Assembly (NCBI RefSeq): GCF_006265175.1
Contig: NZ_VDCQ01000028.1
Coordinates: 39,716-103,715 of the forward strand
Length of the DNA stretch: 64,000 nt
Reading direction: 5' to 3'
From: Paenibacillus hemerocallicola
Lineage (GTDB): Bacteria > Bacillota > Bacilli > Paenibacillales > NBRC-103111
Shown: piece by piece, positions 43,501 to 51,086 of the stretch
Position numbering within the stretch: the first letter of the stretch is position 1
Layout of the letters: each line of letters starts with the position of its first letter
The notes under the pieces: model-generated
What the model was told of the DNA's origin: nothing
Databases searched by the model: none
Seen by the model: the letters and a program-made list of their open reading frames with translations, nothing else
Made by a program: the position numbers and the translations under genes

Positions 43501-44448
43501 GTCGTTGCCCGCACTTCGGATGCAAGCCGCAAAACCTATTATCGCCGCAAAGAGCATCGCGCTTGGACATACTGGGAGGAAATTCCGTTTAACATTCAAG
43601 GCGCTTCACCGATGCCGGTCGTATGGAATGACCGTCTGCTGCTGATTTGGCTGGAAATCCAAAATAGATCCAATCCGGATGGAAGCGTGAATCCGGAGAT
43701 CCTGTTCTGCTTATGCGAGTTTTATAACGGAAAATGGCTGCCCGAAAAAAAATCAACCGCGAAAACGCTCGGCAAGCATCTTGGCCCGCTATCTCCATCC
43801 TTCTTTCCTTCATCCATGCAATGGCGAAAAGATGCCGATCTCTTGTTCCGAATCCAATATGCCGGCGATTGGCTGATCAGATTGCGTACTATAACCGGTC
43901 AACCCCATACAACGGCAATCCCCGAGTCGGAGTCGAAAGCATTCGCCTTGACACGGACGATTCATCATACGAGCGATGGGCTGGAAGTATGGTATTTTGC
44001 CCAATACGGGGATAAAGCGTATTCTACTGCGCCAAGTCCGTTTGGCGGAGCCGGAGGGAGCAACGCGAATACCAGGATGGATACGATCCTTAAGATCGGG
44101 GAGAGCCAGGGAGGCTCGCATCCAAACTATAACGGATCTCTTCAGGCCTACAATGAAATGGACGGACAGCTTGCTCCATGGACGGCGCCATTTTTCGTCT
44201 GGGATACCCGTCACGTTTTTTTGGTTCGACCGGAATGGAAGCCTGCCCCCAAATTGCTGCCTAATCCTATTTTTATACCTAAAGTATTGCCCAAATTAAT
44301 AGTTGACGATGCCAATACGATACCTGCAAAACGCTTCAAACTACCCGATATGGCTTCGGAAATAGATCCGGCGTGGACCATCCGATTCGGAGATAAAGAG
44401 ATTGGACCGATCGGAGCCTTGTTAACGACTTCATCCCGGAATCGATAG
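37525..44448 (+). CDS. Tc toxin TcA subunit, N-terminal protein
   Basis: 2,307 residues, CGAGGAGG upstream. Order: peptidoglycan-binding-like helices (13-90; LVAIFQEEQGLPGTGAVDER), a transthyretin/carboxypeptidase-regulatory-like domain (about 110-200; VETFTDDNGSYLVSF), the helical VRP1 shell (about 640-930; YFACEPCRSIHGPAAYLVEL), a PA14-like beta domain (about 1463-1607; GIWSGYLEVPASGFYNFLIE), then the ABC-toxin-N and neuraminidase-like regions (about 1730-2280; VFLYPENWLEPEL). TcA pentamers form the host-binding shell and translocation channel. The TcA is split: the remaining third is the next gene. The PG-binding-like N-terminus is not part of classical TcdA. Confidence 0.88.
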   Translation: MNKIKFPFDTRNKEHVADLQNGLMWLLDRNKLRIDESDRPYYAEGLRSEQAESSFSDTTKKLVAIFQEEQGLPGTGAVDERTAILLNSVLEEAGAFGQSQAYRTGGHVKSKVSAAVGGLKVQIVDKHAGRDDVPIVETFTDDNGSYLVSFTEADLHRRGIGKSLPDLQAKVFGEDDVFLAASEVRYNVAITSQATLDVDLGDEAVTAMKSEYETMIRSLSGHFGGSLRDLNETDDRQDITYLANKTGWDARAVALASLADKFSADTVEADAPAIDPAYFYALFRAGVPAQEESIFRIDLSTAERVWKQALTEGVIPVHLEEQLPKALERFQLLARNKTWDRMAAIGVSPFKEIIAVSLGTDEDRLNQFASLYTEHSGDEDQFWESVKATFGETIEYRLKLDGQLAGLTYNNAPLMHKLHETVNVGHGITDARQLIDKGYYRKDAWIAAIGESPVPSEISGEGELQRRERYAELLAVKLRMSYPTDVVANMIRNDETPLADVGLKAEVTAFFKEQAGKFELGMHPVEKYVQQRDIQLSADATKEVLRIQRVNQITPTYEAMNAMLAKGLDSARSVVQYEKDDFVRKFMNDLGGERDALKIYERAMQVNHTVVNMILSYAATRNAPGIGVHGEPRYMNQNPNASDVLEYPALEALFDNMDYFACEPCRSIHGPAAYLVELLRFLDRPVVPDGFRNPQTVLLERRPEIEHIPLDCENTNTTIPYIDLVIETLEFYIVHGLNLTDFTGNSPQAQTISDKAYEILAGKPVLEGGAAPLLPPTLPFNQPLESLRRHLEKFELSLQEVMEALRTSDNMERAGADPFGWRDIWMEELRLSRAEYSRLTDRTLSLNPDNTLNLRTLFGYSETVTEQEMMAELSNPLTFARRLGLTYEDLNELLMCRFINPSLAIVPKLERLGVTFETIKKFKEGLLTDEQFDQQLAPALDVSEYGGDIQAWVRTHYDDIMGLITLMNEEGNNDLSDYDKMAFRYADPGKHSITDFIRPFEFIRMIRFIRLWRKLGWSIEQTDKAIAALYPAEQTPNDPDDLPNLQKLDDGFLILLPRLGIVKRVMDTLNLNVKKDLLPLLACFAPIDTYGSSSLYRNLFLDPNKVRQDAVFSGNGYGRYLTGSEKLLAHREALRAAFQLTDDEFVHIVEALGYNADTPLNLDNVSSVYRRGWLARKLRVSVQELLLLIPCTGIDPFAAPEPVNPQMLQLIGLIDRMREAPLKPSQALYLIWNRDIGGVQSPAVGEMTAIARTLRNGYASIDNEFAIAGDLDGQIAKSKLAPVYGIEAVDHFFGIVDNTAVTKIGYSHDTNDLRQDMIDTAAGHLAYDHLRKQLAFNAGIMPDAMRDALKGLPGASDPFKQAIDDIHHNSRVLFKRYPGLLNRYNEYVSNTNPPEIRTAELFANLMLDLKPMYKRQYALQTIGASAGSDSDIAAVLLDDASVLHAADDISASALHDFTAMETPGLSVKFYHHETIGDNEEADRISPAEGVLDLAFTAAGGDRVSAKPTPASVISGIWSGYLEVPASGFYNFLIEADADAIVTLAIGGEKIELDLDQDGVTRFNAEAIEFKGGALVEMFLKVEKVKDLLRVRWETGETGRETIPARYLYPQALIDRMQANYVRFLKAISLMSVLKLTTAEFAWIAARTEYRIEERVGDRLEKTGWMNSLPVAGNPGSEASASLLDMLQGLLHYSVLKAELSPGDERLLSVLREVGEAEPGAGPRHADSLLYKLTRWEKDSLDAWLARFNLTLNQLSRLDHFRKIDLAHKLLKKLRVPVSTLVQAATNEPDGTVVRSLNAALRARYEEEEWTSVIQSVNDKLRKSQRDALVAYILHQMMQKKESEHLDTPEKLFEYFLMDVEMEPCMQTTRILFATAAVQLYTERCLMNLEERVSPSSIHAKQWEWMKRYRVWEANRKVFLYPENWLEPELLMDASPLYKEALGGLLQRDITEEAAKAVYMTYLQQLDDLSRLEPCGMHVVENDPEQRNDDVIHVVARTSDASRKTYYRRKEHRAWTYWEEIPFNIQGASPMPVVWNDRLLLIWLEIQNRSNPDGSVNPEILFCLCEFYNGKWLPEKKSTAKTLGKHLGPLSPSFFPSSMQWRKDADLLFRIQYAGDWLIRLRTITGQPHTTAIPESESKAFALTRTIHHTSDGLEVWYFAQYGDKAYSTAPSPFGGAGGSNANTRMDTILKIGESQGGSHPNYNGSLQAYNEMDGQLAPWTAPFFVWDTRHVFLVRPEWKPAPKLLPNPIFIPKVLPKLIVDDANTIPAKRFKLPDMASEIDPAWTIRFGDKEIGPIGALLTTSSRNR

Positions 44449-44461
44449 GAGGGAGATATTC

Positions 44462-47400
44462 ATGCCAAATCCGATAGATCTGCATGCCGGAACGCTTCAT
44501 CAGGAAATTTGGAAGTTTATGAAGGAGCAGGCGCTTCAAGAACATGCGAAGTCTACTCTGAAAGACTCGCAAATAACGTACACGTTTGAGCATTTTTTTC
44601 ATCCTTTTGTCGGCAAGCTGAAGGAGAAGGTCATGCAAGACTCGGTCGCCGGCATGCTCGATCCGAACTTTCTGCAGTCGTTGCATGCTGCTGATTTTGA
44701 ACAAACCTATGGGCCTGTAAATAAATTCGGAGTAAGCAGTGTTAAAAGTTTTCCCAAAACGATCGATGTCCGTGCAGGAGGTCCGTATGCGAACTATAAC
44801 TGGGAGTTATTATTTCATATTCCGCTTGCGATCGCCGTGCATCTAAGCAAAAATCAACGGTTCGCCGAAGCGCAAAGCTGGTTTCATTTGATATTCGACC
44901 CTACCGATCGCGAGCCGGATTCCAAGAAGAAGTATTGGAAATTTATCGGTTTCCGGCCGGAGAACGATCATACCGGCATTTATAGCGTGATTCGTATTCT
45001 TTCCGGTACCGATCCTCAAGATCTGGCGTTGAAGGAGTCCGTCCTTGACGGCTACAACGATATTATGCAGAAACCGTTCCAGCCGCATGTGATTGCAAGG
45101 ACAAGGTATGTTGCCTATAAGTACAATGTTGTTATGAAATATTTGGACAATATTATCGCTTGGGGAGATTCGTTATTTTTGCAAGATACGCGTGAATCCG
45201 TCCAAGAAGCAACGATGCTGTATGTAATGGCGGCGAATATTCTTGGCAAGCGTCCGCAGCGCAAGCCTTCGCAGGGCCATGTTCCGGCGTTGACGTTTAA
45301 ACAGCTCAAGGATCGGCAAGACGGCTTTGACGCGATGGGCAATATGGCGGTTGACCTGGAAGGCAGAATCCCGTTCAACTTCGGCAGCCGGAATGGTTTG
45401 GATGCGGATGTCGATGCTTTAGAAGCCCTATTCGGTACCGGGCGAGCCATGTATTTCTGTTTCCCGCCCAATGACAAGATGCTCCGCTATTGGGATACGG
45501 TTGCCGATCGGCTGTTCAAAATTCGCCATTGTATGAATATGGAAGGCGTCGAGCGCCAACTGGCCTTGTTCGATCCTCCGATCGATCCGGGCTTGCTCGT
45601 GAAAGCGGCGGCGGCGGGTTTAAGCCTAGGCTCGGTGATCGGCGGATTGAATCAACCGATTGGGCCGGTTCGCGCTTTGCCGCTTATTCAAAAAGCGCTG
45701 GAGCTTTGCGCCGAGGTGCGGAATTTCGGTCATGCGCTGTTGTCCGCTATTGAAAAAGGAGACGGGGAGAAGCTTGCTTTTCTTCGGCAAGAACACGAGG
45801 TCAAGATTCATCGGATGTCCAAAGAGGTTCGTTTCTTGCAGTGGAAACAAGCGGAGGAGTCTACTGTTGCTTTGCAAAGAAGCAGTAAGGTAGCGTTAGA
45901 GAAATTCCGCTATTATAACCGGCTGCTTCAATCCGGTTTCGATGCGAATGAGATCGAAGCCAAAGGATTCGATCAAGACGTAACCGAGGATAATTTTGCA
46001 GGGCAATGGATCGCACAAGTCTTGAAAAATGGAATGCCTGTCAAGGTGCCCGATTATTTGGACACGGCCCTAAAAGGCGACGGCAAGTTGGGCTTGCTGG
46101 TCGGAGAGTATGATTCGTTAAATAGCTACAGCGATTGGTCGAGGGGGCTGAAGCTTGCTGCAGCGGGTACGGCCGCCGTAACTTCGGGACTTTCCATGAT
46201 ACCCAACATTTATATGGGTACTCCATTCAATGGCGTGGAAATGACGGGAGGAGCCTTCCTGGCGGAATCGGGCAAGTTTGCGATGGCCGGAATCCATATT
46301 GCCGAGGCAATCAATGATCAGAAAGCGCACGATGCCATGAAGAAAGCGGAGTACGAACGCAGGGCCAACGAGTGGATCTTCGCGGCCCGCACGGCCGCTC
46401 TGGAATTGGAGTACATCGGAAGACAAATGATCGGTTCCGCCATCTCCGAGCAATATGCCAAACACGAATATAAACATACGGAAGAGCTGATCCGATCACA
46501 AGAAAACATCAAAACCGAGCTCGCGGGCAAGTTTACCAAGGAGCAATTGTACATTTGGATGCAGGGCGAGCTCACCCGGCTTTATTACGAATATTACCGG
46601 TTCGCATTCGACGTCGCCCGCAAGGCCGAAAAGACGATGAAGCAAGAACTGATGCGGCCTGAAGTGAACGCCATTGACTATATCAAGTTCAACTATTGGG
46701 ACGGCGGACATAAAGGGCTGCTATCCGGAGAAGCGCTTTATCTGGATTTGAAGCGAATGGAGATGGCCTATTACGAGAACAACAAGCGCGAATACGAATT
46801 GACGAAGCACGTCTCGTTGCGGCAGCTTGATCCATTGATGCTGCTGCAATTGAAAACTGCCGGCAGCTGCGAGATCATCATTCCGGAATGGTTGTACGAC
46901 CTGGATGGCGCAGGGCATTACATGCGACGAATCAAATACGTCAGTTTGTCCATCCCATCCGTATCCGGGCCATATACGAATATAACTTGTACGTTGACGC
47001 TGCTGAGAAGCTCGATTCGAACTTCTCCATTGCTGCAGGAAGACAGTTACGCTCGCCAAGGCAGTGAAGATACGCGGTTTGCGGACTATTTCGGAGCGGC
47101 CCAATCGATCGTAACCAGCGGCGGTGTCAACGATAGCGGAATGTTTGAAACAAATCTGCGCGATGAACGGTTTTTACCGTTTGAAGGCGCCGGCGCCTTG
47201 AGCACTTGGAAGCTTGAACTGCCGTCCGAGTTCCGCCAATTCGATTACAACACCATCTCCGATATCATTTTGCATATCCGATACACGGCAAGACAAGGCG
47301 GGGGGCAGCTTCGCGATAAAGCTTATGAGCACCTGAGAGACAAGGTAAGCGAGGCCAATACTTCGGGGCTTGTGCTGATGCTCGGGCTGAAGCATGATTT

Positions 47401-47701
47401 CCCGAGCGAATGGCACCTGTTCACCACGCCCGGTAGTACAGCCAAGTTTAAGGGAGCGATACACGGCAATTATTTTCCTTACTTTACAAGCGGCAAGACG
47501 ATCCAAATCGATGAAATCCGTCTCGTGTCGATAGATGCCGGCGAAGTAAAGTCGTCGAAAGCGGACGAGCTCAATTTGACTCAGTTAACGACGGAATTAA
47601 CGGACATTGGGAAGTTTGATCTGTCTTTGGACGAAAGCGACGTCCTGCTACGTGAACCAAAAAGCAATATATTCGTGCTGATCAACTATTCGTTGCTATA
47701 A
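44462..47701 (+). CDS. Tc toxin TcA subunit, C-terminal (channel/TcB-binding) protein
   Basis: 1,079 residues, starting 13 bp after the previous stop with AGGAGGGAG. It matches the C-terminal third of TcdA: NYNWELLFHIPLAIAVHLSK and FHLIFDPTD, the long coiled-coil shaft (about 390-780), the hydrophobic channel tip (TAAVTSGLSMIPNIYMGTPF), and the TcB-binding domain (about 820-1079; SLSIPSVSGPYTNITCTLTL, DESDVLLREPKSNIFVLINY). Together with the previous protein it makes a full TcA of about 3,390 residues, as in two-part TcaA/TcaB types. The TcBC fusion would dock on its C-terminal domain. Confidence 0.9.
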   Translation: MPNPIDLHAGTLHQEIWKFMKEQALQEHAKSTLKDSQITYTFEHFFHPFVGKLKEKVMQDSVAGMLDPNFLQSLHAADFEQTYGPVNKFGVSSVKSFPKTIDVRAGGPYANYNWELLFHIPLAIAVHLSKNQRFAEAQSWFHLIFDPTDREPDSKKKYWKFIGFRPENDHTGIYSVIRILSGTDPQDLALKESVLDGYNDIMQKPFQPHVIARTRYVAYKYNVVMKYLDNIIAWGDSLFLQDTRESVQEATMLYVMAANILGKRPQRKPSQGHVPALTFKQLKDRQDGFDAMGNMAVDLEGRIPFNFGSRNGLDADVDALEALFGTGRAMYFCFPPNDKMLRYWDTVADRLFKIRHCMNMEGVERQLALFDPPIDPGLLVKAAAAGLSLGSVIGGLNQPIGPVRALPLIQKALELCAEVRNFGHALLSAIEKGDGEKLAFLRQEHEVKIHRMSKEVRFLQWKQAEESTVALQRSSKVALEKFRYYNRLLQSGFDANEIEAKGFDQDVTEDNFAGQWIAQVLKNGMPVKVPDYLDTALKGDGKLGLLVGEYDSLNSYSDWSRGLKLAAAGTAAVTSGLSMIPNIYMGTPFNGVEMTGGAFLAESGKFAMAGIHIAEAINDQKAHDAMKKAEYERRANEWIFAARTAALELEYIGRQMIGSAISEQYAKHEYKHTEELIRSQENIKTELAGKFTKEQLYIWMQGELTRLYYEYYRFAFDVARKAEKTMKQELMRPEVNAIDYIKFNYWDGGHKGLLSGEALYLDLKRMEMAYYENNKREYELTKHVSLRQLDPLMLLQLKTAGSCEIIIPEWLYDLDGAGHYMRRIKYVSLSIPSVSGPYTNITCTLTLLRSSIRTSPLLQEDSYARQGSEDTRFADYFGAAQSIVTSGGVNDSGMFETNLRDERFLPFEGAGALSTWKLELPSEFRQFDYNTISDIILHIRYTARQGGGQLRDKAYEHLRDKVSEANTSGLVLMLGLKHDFPSEWHLFTTPGSTAKFKGAIHGNYFPYFTSGKTIQIDEIRLVSIDAGEVKSSKADELNLTQLTTELTDIGKFDLSLDESDVLLREPKSNIFVLINYSLL

Positions 47702-47986
47702 GCTTACGAGGACCCTAATGCAGCATGTACATTCGGCGCTGTGTTGTCGACCGAGGGGGGAGGATCAAATAAGCCCGACATTCGCATAATGAGGCGAAAC
47801 CAGGATTCTCGCAAAGGTGAACTTCACGAATGAAACAGTCATGAGAGGATTAGGATTGAAACGAGGAGCCGGATGGACGTCCGACTCCCCGCACAACATT
47901 TTGGGTGGGAAACCTCCAAAGAAATCAGAGAAAATAACCCGTTCCCCTGGCCGTTCCCCTGGGCGGGTTATAAGCTCTGTCCTAAC
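47702..47986. other. Intergenic interval after the Tc operon
   Basis: 285 bp. No gene supported. A short hairpin GGAGCCGGA...TCCGACTCC lies at 47864-47887 and the sequence around it looks structured, but it does not match an RNA family I can name. Confidence 0.3.
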
Positions 47987-48400
47987 TTATTTTTGTCGAG
48001 ACAATGTAAGCTTGGGATTGTTATAACTAACCAACTCTTTATTTCCGTTATAATACATCTCTTCAAGTGTAATTTCATTTTTGTTTTTAATTGTATATTT
48101 GAAAATTAGTTTATCGTTTGGTGCATGCACTCGCTGTAATGTCCAAACCATGACAATAGAATCAGTAGTAAATTCATATTGCCCTTTAATCTCCTCATCA
48201 CTAGAATGCATATATACCATTGTCATATCTTTATTAAAGATACTTTCTACTCCGTGATTATCTTCCCATTCCCCAATAATCAATCTGGTAATATCTCGTT
48301 GTTCATATAAAGAATAATATATAAATGCTGTTGAAATAACTAGAATCCCTATTACAGCTATAAAAATCATGTTTCTTTTTTGTATTTTAATTTCCCTCAC
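47987..48400 (-). CDS. Membrane-anchored DUF5640-like (lipocalin-type) protein
   Basis: 137 residues; one N-terminal transmembrane helix (MIFIAVIGILVISTAFIYYS), then a small extracytoplasmic beta domain: LIIGEWEDNHGVESIFNKDM, GQYEFTTDSIVMVWTL and EITLEEMYYNG, the pattern of DUF5640/lipocalin-like proteins. Start uncertain: GTG 48400 or ATG 48370. AT-rich, unlike the Tc genes, so a separate acquisition. Convergent with the Tc operon. Confidence 0.6.
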   Translation of the reverse strand: MREIKIQKRNMIFIAVIGILVISTAFIYYSLYEQRDITRLIIGEWEDNHGVESIFNKDMTMVYMHSSDEEIKGQYEFTTDSIVMVWTLQRVHAPNDKLIFKYTIKNKNEITLEEMYYNGNKELVSYNNPKLTLSRQK

Positions 48401-48531
48401 CCCAATTACTAAGAAATCGTTGCGCTAAACCCTGAGCAATAGAGATGCAAATGGATATCGGTCGTAATATCCGTTAGTGTAGGAGGCACGATTATTCATT
48501 CTCAACTTGAATATTAGATTCTATATCCGTC

Positions 48532-48627
48532 TTATTTAATACGAATAGCCCAAGCATCGGTTTTCGCATCATAATTTACCGCTTTAATAATAGGTGCTCC
48601 AGCAGGTACTTTATTATTCCCTTGTAT
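48532..48627 (-). pseudogene. C-terminal fragment of an unknown protein
   Basis: About 30 codons (GNNKVPAGAPIIKAVNYDAK, then TDAWAIRIK-stop) without a start. It directly abuts the broken transposase, so the gene was probably cut by that insertion. Confidence 0.4.
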
Positions 48628-48629
48628 TG

Positions 48630-49570
48630 TCAGAGCTTGTCGAACAGTGTCTGCAGCAGCGCCATAAGCAGTGTTTTGAGGTACATGCCGCCCAAGAGCT
48701 GTGGATCTTTCAAAAGACGAAATCGCGCCTCGGCGGCATCTTGTCCCTTGTACGCGCGAAGTAGCTCCGTATCCGAGTAGTGGAGCGTTTCGGCATTGCT
48801 GATCAGGACCAAGGTGCTGAGCAGACGCTTATCCGCCTCTACCGCGGCCTCGTCTCACCCAAACGCTTCAAGCTTCTGTGTATAGACGGTTTCCACGAGC
48901 GAGGCTTCTTCTTTTTTCGGTCGTCCGCGACCAGTTCGCTTGTCTAGCATCCGACTCGCAATGAAACTCGGTTTCCTCCAGTTTCCGGATCAGTCGCACG
49001 AGTCGCTCTTCTTCTTTTTTGAGCTGACTGTCAAGCGACCGTTGATTGCGTTCGTCCAAATTGTTCGAATATACGACGATCAGCCGAAAGGGGCGGCCGT
49101 CAATCGGGCGCCATCGATTGGATGCGGTACTCCGCCGCAGCTGGCATCGGCTCAGCCTGCCAATCTCCTGCCATGCCCCCTATTCCCACGCAGCCTGCTT
49201 GACCTCCTCGCAGACAGCGAACAAATCGGGCAGCCGAGAGACAAAACGCAAGTAAAGCCGTTTCAAGTATTTCAGGTTCCGCTTCGTGATCTGTGCGGAA
49301 TCGGACACATAAAGGAGTTGCTGCCAGCCTTCCAGGCTAAGCGTTTGCCGCAGCTTTCGGATGAACGTGAAGTTCCACGTTTTGTCGGAGGTGTTTCCCT
49401 TCTCAACATTGGCAAGCACCGGGATGAGCTCTGGCGAAACGGCTAGCCCGAGCACGATCTGGTTGAGATCGGGCCGATGACTCTTGCTATGTCCATGTAC
49501 GATTTGCAGATCGGCCTCCCCTTCAGCTGCGAATACCTAGTTTTTCTCCATCGAGGCGACGTTTTCCTTC
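48630..49570 (-). pseudogene. Broken IS1634-type (DUF4277) transposase
   Basis: Three pieces in different frames together resemble an IS1634-family DDE transposase. They are EADLQIVHGHSKSHRPDLNQ with IVLGLAVSPELIPVLANVEK and GWQQLLYVSDSAQITKRNL (49180-49560), a Glu/Arg-rich helix (48868-49059), and the C-terminal YKGQDAAEARFRLLKDPQLL (48630-48812). An in-frame stop near 49542 and at least two frameshifts make it inactive. Terminal inverted repeats were not located. Confidence 0.75.
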
Positions 49571-49724
49571 CATTTTCTTGTATTTTCAAGCAAAATAGAT
49601 CGCGGATTCAGGTGAAGCTTTAATCGGGAGAGCTCGTACATAAATAGAAAAAAAGGTTGTTTCCATGGAGAGACTTCGGAAAAACAAGGTATATGGAGCA
49701 AGATCGGGAAGAGCGAGGCATCTT

Positions 49725-50065
49725 TAGCGGCGGCTGGATTACGTATCAGCTCGAATCGAGCATCATCCGGACCTTCGCAAGTATCGCGTAGAGGAGGAAG
49801 CGGCTTTTGAAGCGCTATTTATCGATTTAGATAAAACGCAGTGGCCGGAGTTTATGGAATGGGAGGATAAGCATCATCTCAAGCGGGCCTTGGAGAACGA
49901 ACGCTTGTATTTCAAGGAATGCATGACGGCATGCAGCTTGTCGTTGCGTTGTTGTCCGATCCTTTTGCCCCTGCTGAGGAGCATCGTCCAAAAGAATCGG
50001 GTATTTCGGCCTCTGCCAAGTCGGAAGAAGCTGAATTTAATCGGGGATGATGTGGTCAGGATGGT
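49725..50065 (+). pseudogene. Decayed second copy of the small gene at 28949
   Basis: Closely matches 28985-29300 at DNA level, including a 38-bp identical stretch around 49835-49875 (CAGTGGCCGGAGTTTATGGA onward). A one-base deletion (TTTGCAAGG to TTTCAAGG, near 49913) breaks the frame and the start is lost. Same strand as the intact copy; the two lie on either side of the Tc locus. Confidence 0.75.
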
Positions 50066-50071
50066 GAGGCA

Positions 50072-50227
50072 ATGAATCAAATCAAAGATCTTCAGAAACT
50101 GATTAGGCTTACGGGCGATCGAGCTAGGTTGGATGCCAAAGCCAATGAAACATACATCGTATATAAGACAGATAAGGGCCAAATTGTAAAGGAATTCTAT
50201 GATGGGAATGTTATCCCCGTTTATTGA
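50072..50227 (+). CDS. Small protein upstream of a zeta-toxin remnant
   Basis: 51 residues: MNQIKDLQKLIRLTGDRARL and on to IVYKTDKGQIVKEFYDGNVI. Its stop overlaps the possible TTG start of the zeta-like ORF, so they were once an operon. By position it could be an antitoxin-like partner. A shorter, similar N-terminus (LNQLERLRRLKSA) occurs at 53859. Confidence 0.5.
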   Translation: MNQIKDLQKLIRLTGDRARLDAKANETYIVYKTDKGQIVKEFYDGNVIPVY

Positions 50228-50232
50228 CCAGG

Positions 50233-50406
50233 ATGTCTCTCATCCATGAAGCGATACCGATCATGTACGTATTTGCCGGTAACAATGGAAGCGGAAAAAG
50301 TACAATCCGTAATCTAATCGTTGATCGGCTACGGATTAGTGTTAACATTGACCCTGATGCATTGGCTCGCGGATTGCATTTCGTTCATCCAGACGAGATG
50401 AGATGA
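50233..50406 (+). pseudogene. Truncated zeta-toxin/AAA kinase N-terminus
   Basis: About 57 codons: PIMYVFAGNNGSGKSTIRNL (Walker A) then RISVNIDPDALARG, the start of a zeta-toxin-like or AAA_33 kinase. The natural protein is about 190 residues; here it stops after PDEMR, and the stop overlaps the ATG of the acetyltransferase. The catalytic C-terminal part is missing, so it should be inactive. Confidence 0.65.
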
Positions 50407-50945
50407 GTACTAGAATTGAAAGAGCTTCCGTAACGGATGCCGAAGAAATCCTGTCATTGCAAAAGCTTGCTTATCGAAGCGAAGCGGAAATTTACAACGA
50501 TTTTAGCATTGAACCGCTTGTGCAGACGCTGGAACAGTTACAGCAACAGTTTGAAATTCACATCATCCTGAAAGCTGTGGTTAATGGCGCAATCATCGGC
50601 TCCGTAAGGGCAAATGAACGAGACGGAATATGCTATATTGGCAAGCTCGTGGTGAATCCGAACAATCAAAATAAAGGAATCGGCAGGATATTGATTGAGG
50701 CTATAGAAGGCCATTTTCCGCAATCTCGTTACGAATTGTTCACTGGAAGCAAAAGCGAAAAGAACATCGCCTACGAAAAGCTAGGATACAGCGTCATTAG
50801 CGAATTCAGCCTTACGCCTGATTTTTGTCTGGTCTATCTTGAAAAGCAGAGAACGCCCTTCAACTTCAGGGGCGTTCTCTTTTCATATAGATACTTTCAA
50901 AAATCCTGTTGCCCTGAATTTGAATGTTCATTCCGCCGAGACTAA
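50403..50945 (+). CDS. GNAT-family N-acetyltransferase
   Basis: 180 residues. GNAT fold: RIERASVTDAEEILSLQKLA, then IGKLVVNPNNQNKGIGRILI, the acetyl-CoA loop (Q/N-x-x-G-I-G), and the final KNIAYEKLGYSVISEFSLTP. Substrate unknown. After residue 148 (YLEKQ) the frame runs through a perfect terminator hairpin (50848-50880) and 20 more codons with Cys-rich, non-GNAT character; the original stop codon seems to be lost. The start overlaps the zeta-toxin remnant (ATGA), so expression may use that upstream signal. Confidence 0.8.
   Translation: MSTRIERASVTDAEEILSLQKLAYRSEAEIYNDFSIEPLVQTLEQLQQQFEIHIILKAVVNGAIIGSVRANERDGICYIGKLVVNPNNQNKGIGRILIEAIEGHFPQSRYELFTGSKSEKNIAYEKLGYSVISEFSLTPDFCLVYLEKQRTPFNFRGVLFSYRYFQKSCCPEFECSFRRD
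50848..50883 (+). terminator. Terminator hairpin inside the acetyltransferase frame
   Basis: AGAGAACGCCC (50848-50858) and GGGCGTTCTCT (50870-50880), perfect 11 bp, then TTT. The acetyltransferase ORF continues through it. Confidence 0.8.
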
Positions 50946-51086
50946 AGTTCCGGCGATAAACAATCGATTGCGGACACAAAGCCCGAATGGAATATAAGAC
51001 GAAACTGAATGGCAACAAAAGAATAGTATTTCGAATGTATATTTTGTTATATTGAAACCAAACGTACATTCGGGGAGTGATCGCAT

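Noticed and set aside
47760..47930. Group II intron end or structured RNA after the Tc operon
   Set aside because: A small hairpin is present but no domain V sequence, reverse transcriptase or known riboswitch core could be recognised.
48940..49446. 168-codon + strand frame
   Set aside because: Antisense to the broken IS1634-type transposase, whose motifs read on the - strand.
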